Part shown: piece after piece, positions 10,928-21,310 of the stretch
Layout of the letters: each line of letters starts with the position of its first letter
Numbering within the stretch: position 1 is the stretch's first letter
From: Turritopsis dohrnii
Taxonomy: Eukaryota; Cnidaria; Hydrozoa; Anthoathecata; Oceaniidae
Direction: 5' to 3'
DNA: 64,000 nucleotides
Assembly (NCBI GenBank): GCA_027922465.2
Contig: BQMF02000339.1
Location: 186,001 to 250,000 of the forward strand
Made by a program: the position numbers and the translations under genes
Notes under the pieces: model-generated
What the model was told of the DNA's origin: nothing
The model's input: the letters and a program-made list of their open reading frames with translations, nothing else
Database searches by the model: none

Positions 10928-12196
10928 TTAATTCCAAAAGTAGTCTGATAGATGATCTCGCATTAACTGAGCTCCTCTTGCATTTTCACGTGTTGTACTT
11001 TGTCCAGACACCATATTTAGTTTACTTCTGATTTCTTTACTTGTAAGTTGTCTATTTTTTTCATGGTCAAAGGTTAGATCAAGTGCACGAGGCATTGCAT
11101 CATTTTCTTCTATGCAAATGTTATGGAGGACAATACATGCTAAAACATGACTTTTCAAGGAATCTTGGCTGCATTCACTTTTTCTATATAGAGCTTTCCA
11201 CCTTCCTTTTAACTGTCCAAGAGCACACTCGGTTACCATTCTGCCTCTACTTAAACGATAATTAAAGTAACTTTGTTTATCTGTAAGAACTGCACTAGAA
11301 TAAGGTTTCTGTAGCCAAGTATGGTGAGGAAATGCAGAGTTTCCTAGCAATATAGGTGGGATGTCCATACCATTAATAGACTTCACAATGTTTGGTAACT
11401 TTTCCCCTTTTATTATACGTTGATATAGTCGAGAAGCTTGAAATGTACATGCATCATTAACACTTCCTGGAAGTCCAGCAGATGCCCACAAAAATTCAGC
11501 TGCAACTATACCCATCATTACAATCGAATAAAAATCTTTGAAGTTATAGTATTCTTTGCGAGCTTCATTTCCACCATGGGGGCATTTTAAAGAATGTGGC
11601 ATCCATCAACTCCAGAAAAACCTCCAGGGAACTGCCAGAGAGATTCCATTTTATTTATTGCAAGGACCATATCTCTTTCATTTTCAGGGAAAATTACATA
11701 TTTTATCAAAATTTCACACACGTCTTGTGTTATAGTACATATAGTACTTATACCCTTTCCAGTCATCTCTGAGATTGTTTGATAGTAGTCTCCGCGACTT
11801 AATCTATATAGACATATACCTAATCTCTCTTTCGGTGAGATGGGATCTTCACATAAATATTCTCTGAAGGCCATCTTCAATGAGGCTTAGAATATATTGA
11901 AATGTTTGTTTCGATATTCTGAACAATGATTTAAAGCGGTTATCATCATATGAATTCCAAACATGTTGAAACCAACCTTGATTTCTTTGATATCGTCTGC
12001 ATCTTCGAATTATTCGGGAGTTATCTTCCCTTTCATTGTGTTCTTCAAATGCTACATAAAGCTGGAGCCATCTCATCCAAAAATAGTAATGTCTTAATAT
12101 AGGAAACCGAACTAAAATACTTAATTTTTCTCTTTTCTGTCTCTTTCTTCGAACGCGAGAATACAGTAGCATTTTGTTGTTATAAACAGCCACCAT
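10928..12196 (-). pseudogene. PIF/Harbinger DDE transposase (DDE_Tnp_4 type), two frameshifts
   Basis: Reads from ATG 12196 leftwards. Segment 1 (12196-11849) carries the basic start and helix-turn-helix-like region (FQYILSLIEDGLQR). Segment 2 (to 11587) carries SPKERLGICLYRLSRGDYY and the first catalytic aspartate in GVDGCHI. Segment 3 (to 10928) has CPHGGNEA, the second aspartate in GSVNDACTF, LGNSAFPHHTWL and the glutamate in MVTECALGQLKGRW. The frame changes between 11849 and 11880, and again near 11595, where one base appears lost between CHI and LKCP. All three catalytic acids remain. The family cuts and pastes elements with 3-bp TWA targets. Confidence 0.88.
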
Positions 12197-12322
12197 TTTG
12201 AAAGATTTGACGCGATTCGGCTCGGCTCTTATGAAACGATGTGTCGAACAGAGCTGAGCCGAGCCGTGCTGAGAAAATTTCCGAGTTCGGCGCTCGGCAC
12301 GGCACAGTTTATGAAATGGGCC

Positions 12323-12740
12323 TACCTTTGAAAATTCGAAGGCTGCGTTCCTTCATTAGAATCATCATTGGGTTATTAGTGGACTCTTTTCATTTAGCAA
12401 TAATCCGCTTCATTGCTAATTCGTTGTAACTCGATAGCCGTCAAAGGTATTTCAAAGAGACTTTGTTCTCATATTGCCCTCATAATCCTAAAAACTTTAC
12501 TAAAGTTTCAAGATTTTATGACATCATTATCATATTTTACAGACCAGGACGTCTTTTTCGATTTTGGTCTGTAAAATCGGATTGCATGAACAAAATTTCA
12601 TCAAACTTTGCAGAATTGTTTGATATGCTAATATTAATCACCTGTTCAAGTTTCATTAGAATGCAGTAAGATCAAATGTTATCACCTGGCCTGTAAATTA
12701 TTGATGTGAAATATTTTAAGTCTTTAAGCGTGGATATTCA
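12323..12740. other. Intergenic with a 44-bp hairpin
   Basis: No gene seen. A 13-bp perfect inverted repeat, ATTTTACAGACCA at 12534-12546 and its complement at 12565-12577, forms a compact hairpin. It may be a minimal foldback element or a transcribed hairpin. Confidence 0.45.
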
Positions 12741-13240
12741 CATACCGTAACGCTTCGAATAAACGCCTGGGGCGTTTATTAAATTTTTCGAAGTTTTTTA
12801 GGGCATTAAGTCGAAGGAGGCGTTTAAAAGAGGGAGGCATTCTTTAAATTTTAGAAATATGGACAAAAAAGAATGCTCTTAAATTTTATGATAGCGTATT
12901 TTCCAAATAACAAACACAAGAGAGTCTACACAAGGTCAAACTAATCTACAATAATATCATCATCAACATCATCTTCTTCGATTATATTGAATTCAGGTGC
13001 AGCATCAATGAAATCGTCTTCGGATATAACAAAAGGGTTATTGTTAATCTCGATCCTGCAATAATACAGTTTGATGTTTGAGAAGATTAGCTCCTTCTTC
13101 GCATTTCTTTCCTGTTTTAAAGCACGAAATAACGCCATCTTGGGACCCATCTAGCGGAATTAGGGGGTAGGGGGTAAATAATTTCATTTTTTCAGGGGGT
13201 GTTTATTCGAGGGGGCGTTTAAAAGAAGTTTTAGGGTATG
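12741..13240. mobile_element. Non-autonomous element with CATACCGTAA...CGAATAAACGCC ends
   Basis: The left end, CATACCGTAACGC.TCGAATAAACGCC, and the right end, which reads inverted as CATACCCTAAAAC.TC then ..AATAAACACCCCC, make degenerate inverted repeats about 500 bp apart. The right-hand half is G-rich. A related left end occurs at 42073-42130. A minus-strand frame at 12941-13150 (69 codons, acidic end EEDDVDDDIIVD) may be a transposase tail, because pogo/Tigger proteins often end in acidic runs; this is weak. Confidence 0.5.
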
Positions 13241-13309
13241 AATTTCTTTTAATTAAAACACTAGCAAGCGTTTCTTTATACTACGATAGAAACCCCACTA
13301 AACATTGGA

Positions 13310-13976
13310 CTTGCTAACTTTTTTTCTGACTTAAATCTTGGCGCCAATTACCAAAAGATAGTAGACATTAAGAAAATTATTGTGCAAGCTTTTAAAAACA
13401 ACGGAGTTTTTATACCCTCAATTTTAAAAGAAGACCAACCAATCTATTTCGCTATTGACAACGTCAACTTTAAGATTGATAGCCCTGATGGTAAAGGACA
13501 ACTCCATGGGGCTGGAACTGCAGTTTATCAAAAAAGACATTAACAGGCAACAGGTACGTGAGCTAAATATGCTAATTCTGTGAGTAATTCGTATTAGTAA
13601 TAAATGTCAACCACTACAAACTCAAGGCCGACTGAAAGGGGGAAAGTTGAAATTAGAAAGGGACATCTATAAATACTATGATCCATCAAAGAAGAAAACA
13701 ACTGGGAATGAACAAAACTATCTTCGCTTTATGGAAGACAACAGCAAAATCAACATAGATGACATTGCTTGGAGCATATTGAAAACTTCATCACCGTCTT
13801 TGAGTGTCCAAGTACCAACATGGGCATCTTATTGTTCACTCATGGCATCCGCGGCTGTTGCTACTACTGTTTCCATGTTGCCTATCGTTAATGGAAGTTC
13901 AATAGTATGGGATAATCTGTACACTGCGATGAAAGAAGTTGAGAAAATCAAGAAGCAAAACCGTGATTTCATTTGA
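13310..13976 (+). pseudogene. Fragment of the CXC-tailed cnidarian repeat protein, copy 1
   Basis: A frame from about 13311 to 13544 contains FAIDNVNFKIDSPDGKGQLH. This resembles a block in a large uncharacterised protein abundant in cnidarian genomes, where a D-N-x-D...T.DG...H motif recurs. After a gap, a frame at 13647-13976 contains VPTWASYCSLM, TVSMLPIVNGS and WDNLYTAMKEVEKI, matching the next conserved block of that family (W..f.S........i..LP.I........t....L). The same blocks appear, more completely, in the copy at 35335-40080. The function of the family is not known to me. Homology is from memory of the motif pattern, not a search. Confidence 0.5.
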
Positions 13977-14585
13977 TTTACAACTCTTCGTTAAAACCAT
14001 TATGCTTCAACACATGCCCAACATCCAAAACAATTTCGTATTCAGAATGGGTGGTCTAAAGTTCTCTAGATCAAACCTTAGATGAAGCAGGTACATACGT
14101 TCTTTATCAAACACACGTTTATATTTTACTTTGACCTCAACGTTGATTTTGAATTAAGCATTCCTCTTGCAGAAATGTCTAGTACACTGAGCATAAACAG
14201 GCTGCTGAAAAAGTAATTATAGTGAACAAGTTTATTAAATAATGCATGTTTTTAATACAACCTTTAGTTCCAGGTATTTACGGAACCACGACGATATGCC
14301 AAGTAAATGAAGGAAAGCACACGTACAGAACCGGAGGCCCACTTTTCACTTTATCTTGCAGTAAATAAATTGTAAGTGGACGATGCTGTAATGACAAAAC
14401 TTCCTCCTGCGCCTGAGACAATTATAGAACTAAGCGCCTGTGGATGTACAACGAGATACCTTAGGCCGACTTTTTTTGCATTGCCTTAGATGAGCATATT
14501 TTCACTAAATAGTTGGTTGTTAATAATAGGCTACCGATAATATCTGGAAAGTTTAAAGTCTTAAGATTAAGTAAAAAAAGCTATA
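13977..14585. other. Intergenic, no gene recognised
   Basis: About 600 bp after the copy-1 fragment. I see no frame or repeat that I can support. Possible exon-like stretches near 14160-14220 (after a CTCTTGCAG) are too short to assign. Confidence 0.4.
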
Positions 14586-14888
14586 TCAAAATTTCAATTT
14601 TAGGCACGTTTTTTTTGGTACACCCGGTAGAACATCTGGATGTCCAGCAGGACACTCGCTGTTTCGATTAAAGCAAATTCGATGACTATTCCACAAAGCA
14701 ACATAGTCGTGTAGTTCTTTTTGTAAAACATCCACAAAGCAAAAACTCAATGACAAATCAATAGCGCCCCTGTCACAAAGATCTTTAACAGAGTGTGTCC
14801 AGCAATTCGTTCGTGACCTCTGACATTTTTTAGTTAACTTTCTATTCTTTGGTTGCTTGTTGATCTCCCGTATCGGAAACTGTTTCAC
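14586..14888 (-). pseudogene. C-terminal fragment of an integrase-core repeat protein
   Basis: A 100-codon minus frame. Residues about 43-80 (AIDLSLSFCFVDVLQKELHD, then WNSHRI) match the end of a repeat-encoded protein family that has an N-terminal helix-turn-helix and a retroviral-type integrase core. In that family an LQ.dL......WN.HRIR block closes the core. The N-terminal half of the same family is seen at 29599-29847. No catalytic residues are present here, so this is a relic. Confidence 0.4.
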
Positions 14889-15396
14889 CGTGAAAGCGAA
14901 TCTAGTTCGTTACGTCGAAAAAAAGGTCTGCATACCCCAAATAATTATGTTTTCAGATCCTCTGTCTCCTCTGATAATTCTAGGAACTATACTCAGATAC
15001 TATATACTTAAACTGAATGCACCATGTCGTGTGATCTTTACCTTGAAAAAGCTTAAAACGGTGTTACCTTCACTTAAACCTACGATTGAAAAATCCTTTA
15101 AAAGCTGTGTTGTTTACAAAATAGTCTGTTCACGATGCCAATCGTGCTATGTTGGTTATACCTGCCGACATCTTATCACGCGAATAAAGGAACATTGATC
15201 ATTGAAGGCTCCAGTTGGCTCACACATGAATTCGTGCTCTTGTGAACTGTCGATTGATGACGTAGAAATCATTGCGTCATCATCAAGAAATGAACGACAT
15301 TTAATGACTCTTGAGGCACTTTTAATCCACCAATTGAAACCAGAGTTAAATACTAGAGATGAATTTAAAAGTCACGTGCTTACCATAAAGTTTTAA
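14857..15396 (+). pseudogene. C-terminal end of a retroelement polyprotein with GIY-YIG endonuclease, one stop
   Basis: The frame carries YILKLNAPCRVIFTLKKLKT and then a GIY-YIG-like nuclease core: VVYKIVCSRCQSCYVGYTCR, LITRIKEH, then, after an in-frame TGA at 15196-15198, PVGSHM, SIDDVEII and the tail NERHLMTLEALLIHQLKP....LNTRDEF. A GIY-YIG domain after a reverse transcriptase is typical of Penelope-like and related retroelements. The reverse transcriptase itself is missing upstream, so this is a 5'-truncated insert. The single stop is the only break in the nuclease part. Class assignment within retroelements is uncertain. Confidence 0.65.
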
Positions 15397-15449
15397 TTGA
15401 TTTTATTTTATTTTATTTCCCTTTAGACTTGTAACATAATTAGTATGTA

Positions 15450-15620
15450 ATACAGTGTATCTCAGAGAATTTCGGTCTGAGATTTTAACAAGTTATAACT
15501 TTTCACACATATATCAGAATTTAGAGATTTTTACATCATTCGATAGCATTTCTTCCAAGGATTTTAAAAACCTATATTTCAAATGATTTAGTCCAACAAC
15601 TTTGTAGTAAAAAGGATTTC
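15450..15620. repeat. Dispersed repeat, inverted copy at about 27530-27660
   Basis: TACAGTGTATCTCAGAGAAT...CGGTCTGAGATTTTAACA...ATAACTTTTCACACATATATCAGA runs from 15450. The same sequence, about 80 percent alike by eye, occurs reversed from 27660 down to about 27530. No coding is visible. Confidence 0.6.
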
Positions 15621-15657
15621 TTTAAACTGTCACGGTCATTAACTCCTTAATCGCGCT

Positions 15658-15768
15658 ATACTAATCCGCGTGCGTGTGTAACACATTTAACTTAGAGAGT
15701 GATGGTTTTTTTCAAAATTTACGGTCAAAATCTTCTTAATCGTGGTCATATAGCGGTAGTTAGTCCAT
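15658..15768 (+). repeat. Fragment of the ~550-bp monomer (E family)
   Basis: Starts TATACTAATCCGCGTGCGTG and matches the first ~110 bp of the monomers at 20771 and following, then stops abruptly near 15768 (GTGGTCAT). An isolated copy outside the main array. Confidence 0.75.
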
Positions 15769-16887
15769 TCGCCAATGGGCTTATATGCCCAAATAAAAAG
15801 GCCGAAATGAAACCGTTTCCTACTGCATCAAAATGAGGGAACGGTGGTTTTACAAAAGGATCTTATATATGGGGAAGCCCCGGCGCTGATCGTTTTTATT
15901 GGCTAATAAAGGAAAACTCTTGAAATGCGCTATTTTGATTGGCTGAAAAATTCATAGCAACAGAGTCCGTTGATAAGGTTCTTCATTTCTGCTGCTCTTT
16001 TGAAGAAGAAACGGGAAAGTTTTATATATATTTAAAACTTTTATTGTTATACTTTTACTGTTATTGTATTGTATTGTAGATCATGTGTAAGTGAGTATCA
16101 AGTATTACTATTCAGACGTGCAGTGCAAAGTGCAAAGTGCAGTGAAAGTTGTTTAAAAATGGCTGCAGAAAAGATGATGTTTATTTTGTTACATTCACGA
16201 CGATCTTTTGATGGGAAGTTTGGTGGGTTTATTTACGTAATTTAGGTATATAAAAGACATTATTAACGGGAGATTTACATAAAAAACGACATAATAACAG
16301 TGCTGGGAAACTTAGAAGCCAGTGTTTTTGTCTTTGAGTGTTGTAAAAATGGCAGACAAATTTCAGTAACGAAGAAATAGAGAGTAGGAGCAAGGACATT
16401 TTATGTGTTTGCAGTAGAAAAGTGTGCTGGAAAGTAAATAAAGTGTTATAAAAAGTGTTATTAATATTTGTTTACAGGTATGAATATAGAAAGTAAACAG
16501 TTTAGAAGTGTTTGAAAATGGCTGCAGAAGATGATCAATGTGTTGTTGTTTACAAACATGATGATGATGTGAATTGGTTTTGAAAGGTATCCTCTTATGT
16601 TTGAAGTTAAACCAAAGTTAAAATATTATATATCTATTTAGTTATAACACAGTTAGTATGCTGAATAAATAAAGAATGCAGGGTTGTTTAGTTGTGTTTT
16701 GAATTAGACAACAGAGGAGATTTTTCCCTGTTTTTAAAAATGGTTCCACAGAATGTTTTCAGTTGTTAAAAATTCTTTAGCTATACAAATTTCTGTCTTT
16801 ATGTTTGTGTTTTTAATTATTATTTTTAAGGTAAATTTGTTCTCGAACATTTTTTTAGTTTGAATTTTTTCTTTCAATATCTACATA
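15769..16887. other. Intergenic with repeated ATGGCTGCAGAA motif
   Basis: No supported gene. The motif AAAATGGCTGCAGAA is at 16156-16170 and 16514-16528, with a related AAAATGGCAGAC at 16346, each followed by only a short open frame. Spacing is roughly 170-190 bp, suggesting a degenerate tandem repeat. Splice-donor-like GTA sites follow some of them (16246, 16479). Confidence 0.4.
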
Positions 16888-17262
16888 ATAATACGATTAG
16901 GTTTTCTGTAATATCAATATGCATTCGAAATCTTTTTTTCTTTTAGAAAAGCAAAATAAAAAATACATTAACAATAGATAAATGAAACTCATGGTTTGAT
17001 ATCATGATGTCGATGGTTGGTCAATAACAGATTATCCATTTAAAAAATTCTGAAAAAAAGACACACCGTTAGAAGGAATAGATTTGTTTTCAATTCGCAT
17101 ATTTGTAATGTTATTCAATGTTTGCTTTTGTATGGCTGGGTATATAGTTCTGTGTTATGTATTGCTGTGTTTTACGCTTAAGTTATGATATACTTCTTTT
17201 ATTCTGCATATACAATATTATATACTTTACTTCTTTGTTATATATTACTATTTGTTTATGTG
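16888..17262 (+). repeat. Direct repeat, copy 1 (interrupted by Harbinger B)
   Basis: Shares GATTAGGTTTTC, GAAACTCATGGTTT, ATCATGATGT.GATGGTT and ATGTTATTCAATGTTTGCTTTTGTATG.CTGGG with 20262-20640. The match resumes just right of Harbinger B (TATCTTCTGCATGTAA at 20183), so one copy was split by that insertion. A weaker relative lies at 27095-27160. Confidence 0.7.
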
Positions 17263-17450
17263 TTAAGGCTGGTTCTCACTTATCGTCGTAAGGCTTACGT
17301 TACGACGATCGTAAGCCTTACGACAGTTTTAAGCCTTACGCTAGTGAGAACTACTAAAACGGGAATTTCTGTCGTAAGCCTTAAGACTGTGTTTTAAGGC
17401 TTACGACGAATATCAAAAAATATATAAAAAAAAACAAAGATGCCAACACA

Positions 17451-18788
17451 TTGCAAGCTCAAATCAAAGAGGTGAAGTTGAAGTTAAAAATGGCGACTTT
17501 ATCTCTTAGAAAAAAGAAAGCTTGTGCAATGATTATACTGACATTGCTGTTAGAAGAAGAAGATAAAGAGCATACGTCTAAGTCACGAAGGTTTTGGACC
17601 CGCAAGATGTTTCAAGACAGAAAAAAATATGGGGACTACCACATTTTAACGCAAGAACTGCGTCTGTTCGATACAGAATATTTCTTTAGATTTATTCGTA
17701 TGTCACCACAACGCTTGGAACATTTACTTTCATTGGTTGGACCATCTCTCCAGCGATCAACAACTAGAATGCGAGAGCCAATTTCTCCCGCTGAAAGACT
17801 AGTTTTGACATTGAGGTTTCTTGCATCTGGAGACTCGCAACAATCGCTATGTTTTTCCTTCAGAATAAGCCGATCGGCAATTTGCACTATTTTAAGCGAA
17901 ACGTGTGACAAAATATTTGAGATTTTATCGCCCTGTTATGTACGACCACCAAGTACAGTCTCGCAGTGGAAGAAGATCAGTAAAGAATTCTTCGATATCT
18001 GGGATATGGTACATTGTATTGGCGCAATTGATGGAAAGCACATTGCCATTGAATGCCCTGCAAATAGTGGGTCTCTGTACTATAATTACAAAGGCTTTTT
18101 CAGTCTGGTATTATTGGCAGTTTGCGACGCCAAGTATACATTCACTCTGGTTGATATTGGGAGTTATGGTAGCAACAACGATTGCGGAGTTTTGGCCAAT
18201 TCGTTAATTGGAAATAGATTTGATAGTGATCAAATGTATCTACCAACTGCTGAACCTTTAGTAGGGTGTCCGAACAACCCAGTAAATTATTTTCTGGTTG
18301 GGGACGAGATTTTCCCACTAAAGTCATGGCTTGTTAGACCGTATCCTGGCAACCTCACTGAATCACAGAAAGTTTTTAATTATCGATTGTCCAGAGCACG
18401 GCGCACGATCGAAAATACATTTGGCATACTTGCATCTCGTTGGAGAATATTCCGTCGGCCAATAAAAGCAAAGGTGGAAAATGCACAAAGGTACAGCCTT
18501 GCAGCTATTACTTTACATAATTACTTGCAACAAACACATAATGCGTATTATTGTCCGACTGGCTTTATTGATTCCGAAAATTCCGATGGTTCTTTTAAGG
18601 CAGGTACATGGAGAGATATCATTCGAAGTGAAGGTGTAGGGGGCTTGACAGAAATTAATAATGTTAGAGGTTCTCGATACCAGCAATGTGCGTTGGCACA
18701 ACGAGAGGGACTGAAAGAATACTTCATGAACGAAAACGTACTTTCGTGGCAATTGGAGCATGTGCGCAGCTGTGGGCCAGTTTTATAA
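17451..18788 (+). CDS. PIF/Harbinger DDE transposase, full length
   Basis: A 445-residue open frame; an alternative start is Met14 (17490, MATLSL), which matches the family better. Residues 20-50 are basic and leucine-rich, and 60-170 form the helical DNA-binding half (YHILTQELRLFDTEYFFRFI; ISPAERLVLTLRFLASGDSQ). The catalytic core has Asp194 in GAIDGKHI, Asp244 in GSNNDCGVL and Glu321 in RRTIENTFGIL, with CPANSG at 202, YYNYKGFFSL at 210 and VGDEIFPL at 283. The spacing suits DDE_Tnp_4 proteins. The enzyme would excise and reinsert the element at TWA sites, probably with the MADF protein encoded opposite. No stops or frameshifts and all three acids present, so it may be active. Confidence 0.95.
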   Translation: MQAQIKEVKLKLKMATLSLRKKKACAMIILTLLLEEEDKEHTSKSRRFWTRKMFQDRKKYGDYHILTQELRLFDTEYFFRFIRMSPQRLEHLLSLVGPSLQRSTTRMREPISPAERLVLTLRFLASGDSQQSLCFSFRISRSAICTILSETCDKIFEILSPCYVRPPSTVSQWKKISKEFFDIWDMVHCIGAIDGKHIAIECPANSGSLYYNYKGFFSLVLLAVCDAKYTFTLVDIGSYGSNNDCGVLANSLIGNRFDSDQMYLPTAEPLVGCPNNPVNYFLVGDEIFPLKSWLVRPYPGNLTESQKVFNYRLSRARRTIENTFGILASRWRIFRRPIKAKVENAQRYSLAAITLHNYLQQTHNAYYCPTGFIDSENSDGSFKAGTWRDIIRSEGVGGLTEINNVRGSRYQQCALAQREGLKEYFMNENVLSWQLEHVRSCGPVL

Positions 18789-18860
18789 AATTAAGATTTA
18801 GAACACGAACTTTTATATTCTTAGGAACACGTACCATATTCTGAAAGTTCAACAGAGATT

Positions 18861-19825
18861 TCATTGATAGTTGTCAAACAACGAAATTTCAATGTCTAAT
18901 TGTTCCAAGGCAAGACGATTGAGCAGGCTTGCGATCTCACCCTTGGCGACTCGCTTTTGACGCACGTTTAACGCCTTTATTTCACTTGCCACATACTTTC
19001 CAAATATGTCATCTTCATCATCTACTTGCTCTTGAGTTGAAAGCACAGTAGTAAGCCTTTCTAAAATTTCTCGGTTTCTCTGGTTAGGATTAGTTCCTTC
19101 ATTTTTTTTCTGTCGTTTATTTTTTATCCATTTAACTTGTCCAGTAACTTGCGAAGTGCTCGCAAGATTATTGGAGAAGTTATTGGGTGAATTGTTATTT
19201 GTCTCCTCGACAACTGTAGGCGAAATTGCCTTATTAACCTCAGGATCATTAATATAGCCCGTGGCTTGTAACGTCGTGTCTGCCGATTGTTCGGAAGCAG
19301 CTACTTCCGAAATGTTTCCAATAAAGTCGCCAACATCCATATCTTCCTCATTAGATAAGTTACATTTTGTGTTGCGTTCATAAACAAAGTTGTCCAACCA
19401 ACCGAGGAAATTGTACTCTTGCATATCCCTTTCAGCCTTCGCCACCTTCTCAGTTCCGGTACCAGACCGTTTCGTATCTTTCAAAGCCTTTTTCCGTCTC
19501 ACATACTTGGTGCGTAGACTTGTAAACGCATCTTTTGCAGCCTGGCCTAAAGAAAAATACGGTTTAAAACAAACTTTAGAAAGCATTAAAATTTCTTACA
19601 TTATGGCCTTGTCAGTCCTGGTCTTTTTTCTTTGAATCATAGTGACTATGTTTGAATAGAATATAGTTAAAAAATCTTACCAGTTTCTAGATTAAGTTCT
19701 TTGGCAACTTCATTCCATGCGTTCCGCTTCTCGTTCTTATTATGGAAAGCTGGTATGGCTTTGTCATATAAGCATGGGTACTTTTGTACTGCAATTGACA
19801 TACGTTCGTCTTCTGCTTTGCCCAT
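18861..19825 (-). CDS. Harbinger accessory MADF-domain protein (two exons)
   Basis: Exon 1 runs 19825-19681 and exon 2 19546-18861, joined across a 134-bp intron with GTAAGA donor and TTTAG acceptor; the junction reads ETG/QAAKDAF in frame. Start at 19825 gives MGKAEDER just before the domain; an upstream ATG at 19858 is in frame. The MADF fold covers about residues 5-95 (YPCLYD, NAWNEVAKEL, FTSLRTKYVRRKK, WLDNFVYE). The middle is acidic then S/N-rich. The last 70 residues are helical and charged (FGKYVASEIKALNVRQKRVA, LEQLDIEISLF), resembling BESS-like self-association tails. The partner protein binds element ends and the transposase. No break was found. Confidence 0.9.
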
Positions 19826-20261
19826 GATGTACAATGCGTGCAAACTTTTCCGAAGCAATGATTTAAAAAAATAAAATTCGAGCGCTTTGACAAAATCGAA
19901 TTTCGTAATCGAATGTTTTTTTTATATTCGAACGTTTTGTCCATTCAAACTCCTTATGTCGTCGTAAGCCTTACGATAAAATATCAAAACTTTTTGATAT
20001 TCTGCGTAAGGCTTACGACGGTCATCGCCGACGAATTTTGAGTCAAAAAAGTGTTCACACTTATTTTGCATAACGCTTACGATTATAATTTTTTTGATAT
20101 TCGTCGTAAGGCTTAAAACTGTCGTAAGGCTTACGATCGTCGTAACGTAAGCCTTACGACGATAAGTGAGAACCAGCCTTTATATCTTCTGCATGTAAAA
20201 GCATGATTTTGGACTGTAGTAGGGTATTTTAATTGTTTTGTTTTTTATTTCAATATTGTTA

Positions 20262-20668
20262 TAGCATGATTAGGTTTTCCATATTATTATTTGAAATGTT
20301 ATTTTTTTAGGCAATAATAAAAAAGCATAAACCATTAAAGAAATGAAACTCATGGTTTTAATCATGATGTTGATGGTTTTGGGAAGAACAGACTATAATC
20401 ATTTCAAAAATGCATTAATGATTGCAGTCCAGTAACAAGCACATGCGAAACAGTTGGAAGGTATCAATTTGTTTTTATTTAACATTTTGTAATGTTATTC
20501 AATGTTTGCTTTTGTATGTCTGGGTAAACAGATCTGTGTTATATATATATTGCCATTTTTTTTTTACATTAAAGTTACTTCTCTTTTGCGTATAAATATA
20601 TCTTCTGGGCCATATTTGCTATTTGTTTCTGTTCTAAAAATCTTCTGAATGTAAGAAAGGAATTAAAA
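20262..20668 (+). repeat. Direct repeat, copy 2 (empty site for Harbinger B)
   Basis: Second copy of the segment at 16888-17262. Its end, TTTGTTTCTGTTCTAAAAATCTTCTGAATGTAAG split around 20630, lines up with TTTGTTTATGTGTTA plus TATCTTCTGCATGTAA that flank Harbinger B. It therefore shows the sequence before that insertion. Confidence 0.65.
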
Positions 20669-20770
20669 AATTAATGCCTGTAAAAAACTTCTACACAAGT
20701 CAAATTCTGCGACACAACGCAAGCTGAACATGGGTGGCGAGCGACGCCGCCCTGGCGGCTAGTCTACTTA

Positions 20771-21310
20771 TACTAATCCGCGTGCGTGTGTAACACATTT
20801 AACTTAGAGAGTGTTGGTTTTTTTGGTCAAATTTACGGTCAAAATCTTCTTAATCGTGGTCATTTTTTCCTTAGACCATTGATAATATTGACGAATAGTA
20901 TAATAGCACGCGGCGTGACGTCAGTTATTTTTATCGCATCACGGGGGAATCATTGCATTGCATCCCCAATCGAACGCGACGTTTTTGGGGAAATATCTCA
21001 AGAACCAATAGGGATAACTGACGTTTTTTGGGGTCTGCGGTACGGGTGAAGTGGTGACACTAATTTTGGATCTAAATTTTATTTGGTACTGCGGCTATGA
21101 CGTCATCAAAATCTTTAAACGACGATATCTCTGCTGCGGTTGGTCGTAGCGAAACGATCCCATACACTTTTTTGATCAGTTTTTCAAGCTCTTTAACATG
21201 GGTACGGTCTTTTGTCGAGATTCGGTACTTTAATTTTTCGTCACCTATTTTCGTGACAACATTTTCGAAATTAAAGCCGTAAAAAACTTTTACGCCAGTT
21301 ACTAGTCTTA
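20771..21310 (+). repeat. Tandem monomer E1 (~540 bp)
   Basis: Starts TACTAATCCGCGTGCGTG and ends ACTAGTCTTAT. Shares with the other monomers CTTCTTAATCGTGGTCATTT, TTGCATTGCATCCCCAATCG, GGTTGGTCGTAGCGAAACGA and a TGACGTCA palindrome near 21099. No coding function recognised. Confidence 0.8.

Larger units (their letters stand above)
8961..12322. mobile_element. PIF/Harbinger transposon A, decayed
   Basis: A 3362-bp element whose ends are imperfect inverted repeats starting GGCCCATTTCATAA (left) and ending TTATGAAATGGGCC (right), with similarity for about 50 bp. Flanks are TAA (left) and TAC (right), fitting a Harbinger 3-bp TAA duplication with one later change. It holds a Myb/SANT-like gene (+) and a DDE transposase (-) pointing at each other, the usual two-gene Harbinger plan. 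Both genes are broken, so it cannot move on its own. The ends are unusually GC-rich and contain internal foldbacks, the clearest at 8967-9040. Confidence 0.85.
17266..20179. mobile_element. PIF/Harbinger transposon B, apparently intact
   Basis: A 2914-bp element. The first 75 bp (17266-17340) and the last 75 bp (20105-20179) are identical inverted repeats beginning AGGCTGGTTCTCACTTATCG. The flanks carry a TTA duplication (17263-17265 and 20180-20182). The ends contain several copies of TCGTAAGGCTTACG in both orientations, likely protein-binding sites. It carries a full transposase (+) and a spliced MADF gene (-) that converge near 18790-18860. Identical ends, matched target duplication and unbroken genes indicate a recent insertion. 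The second copy of the surrounding direct repeat at 20262-20668 preserves the empty site. Confidence 0.95.
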
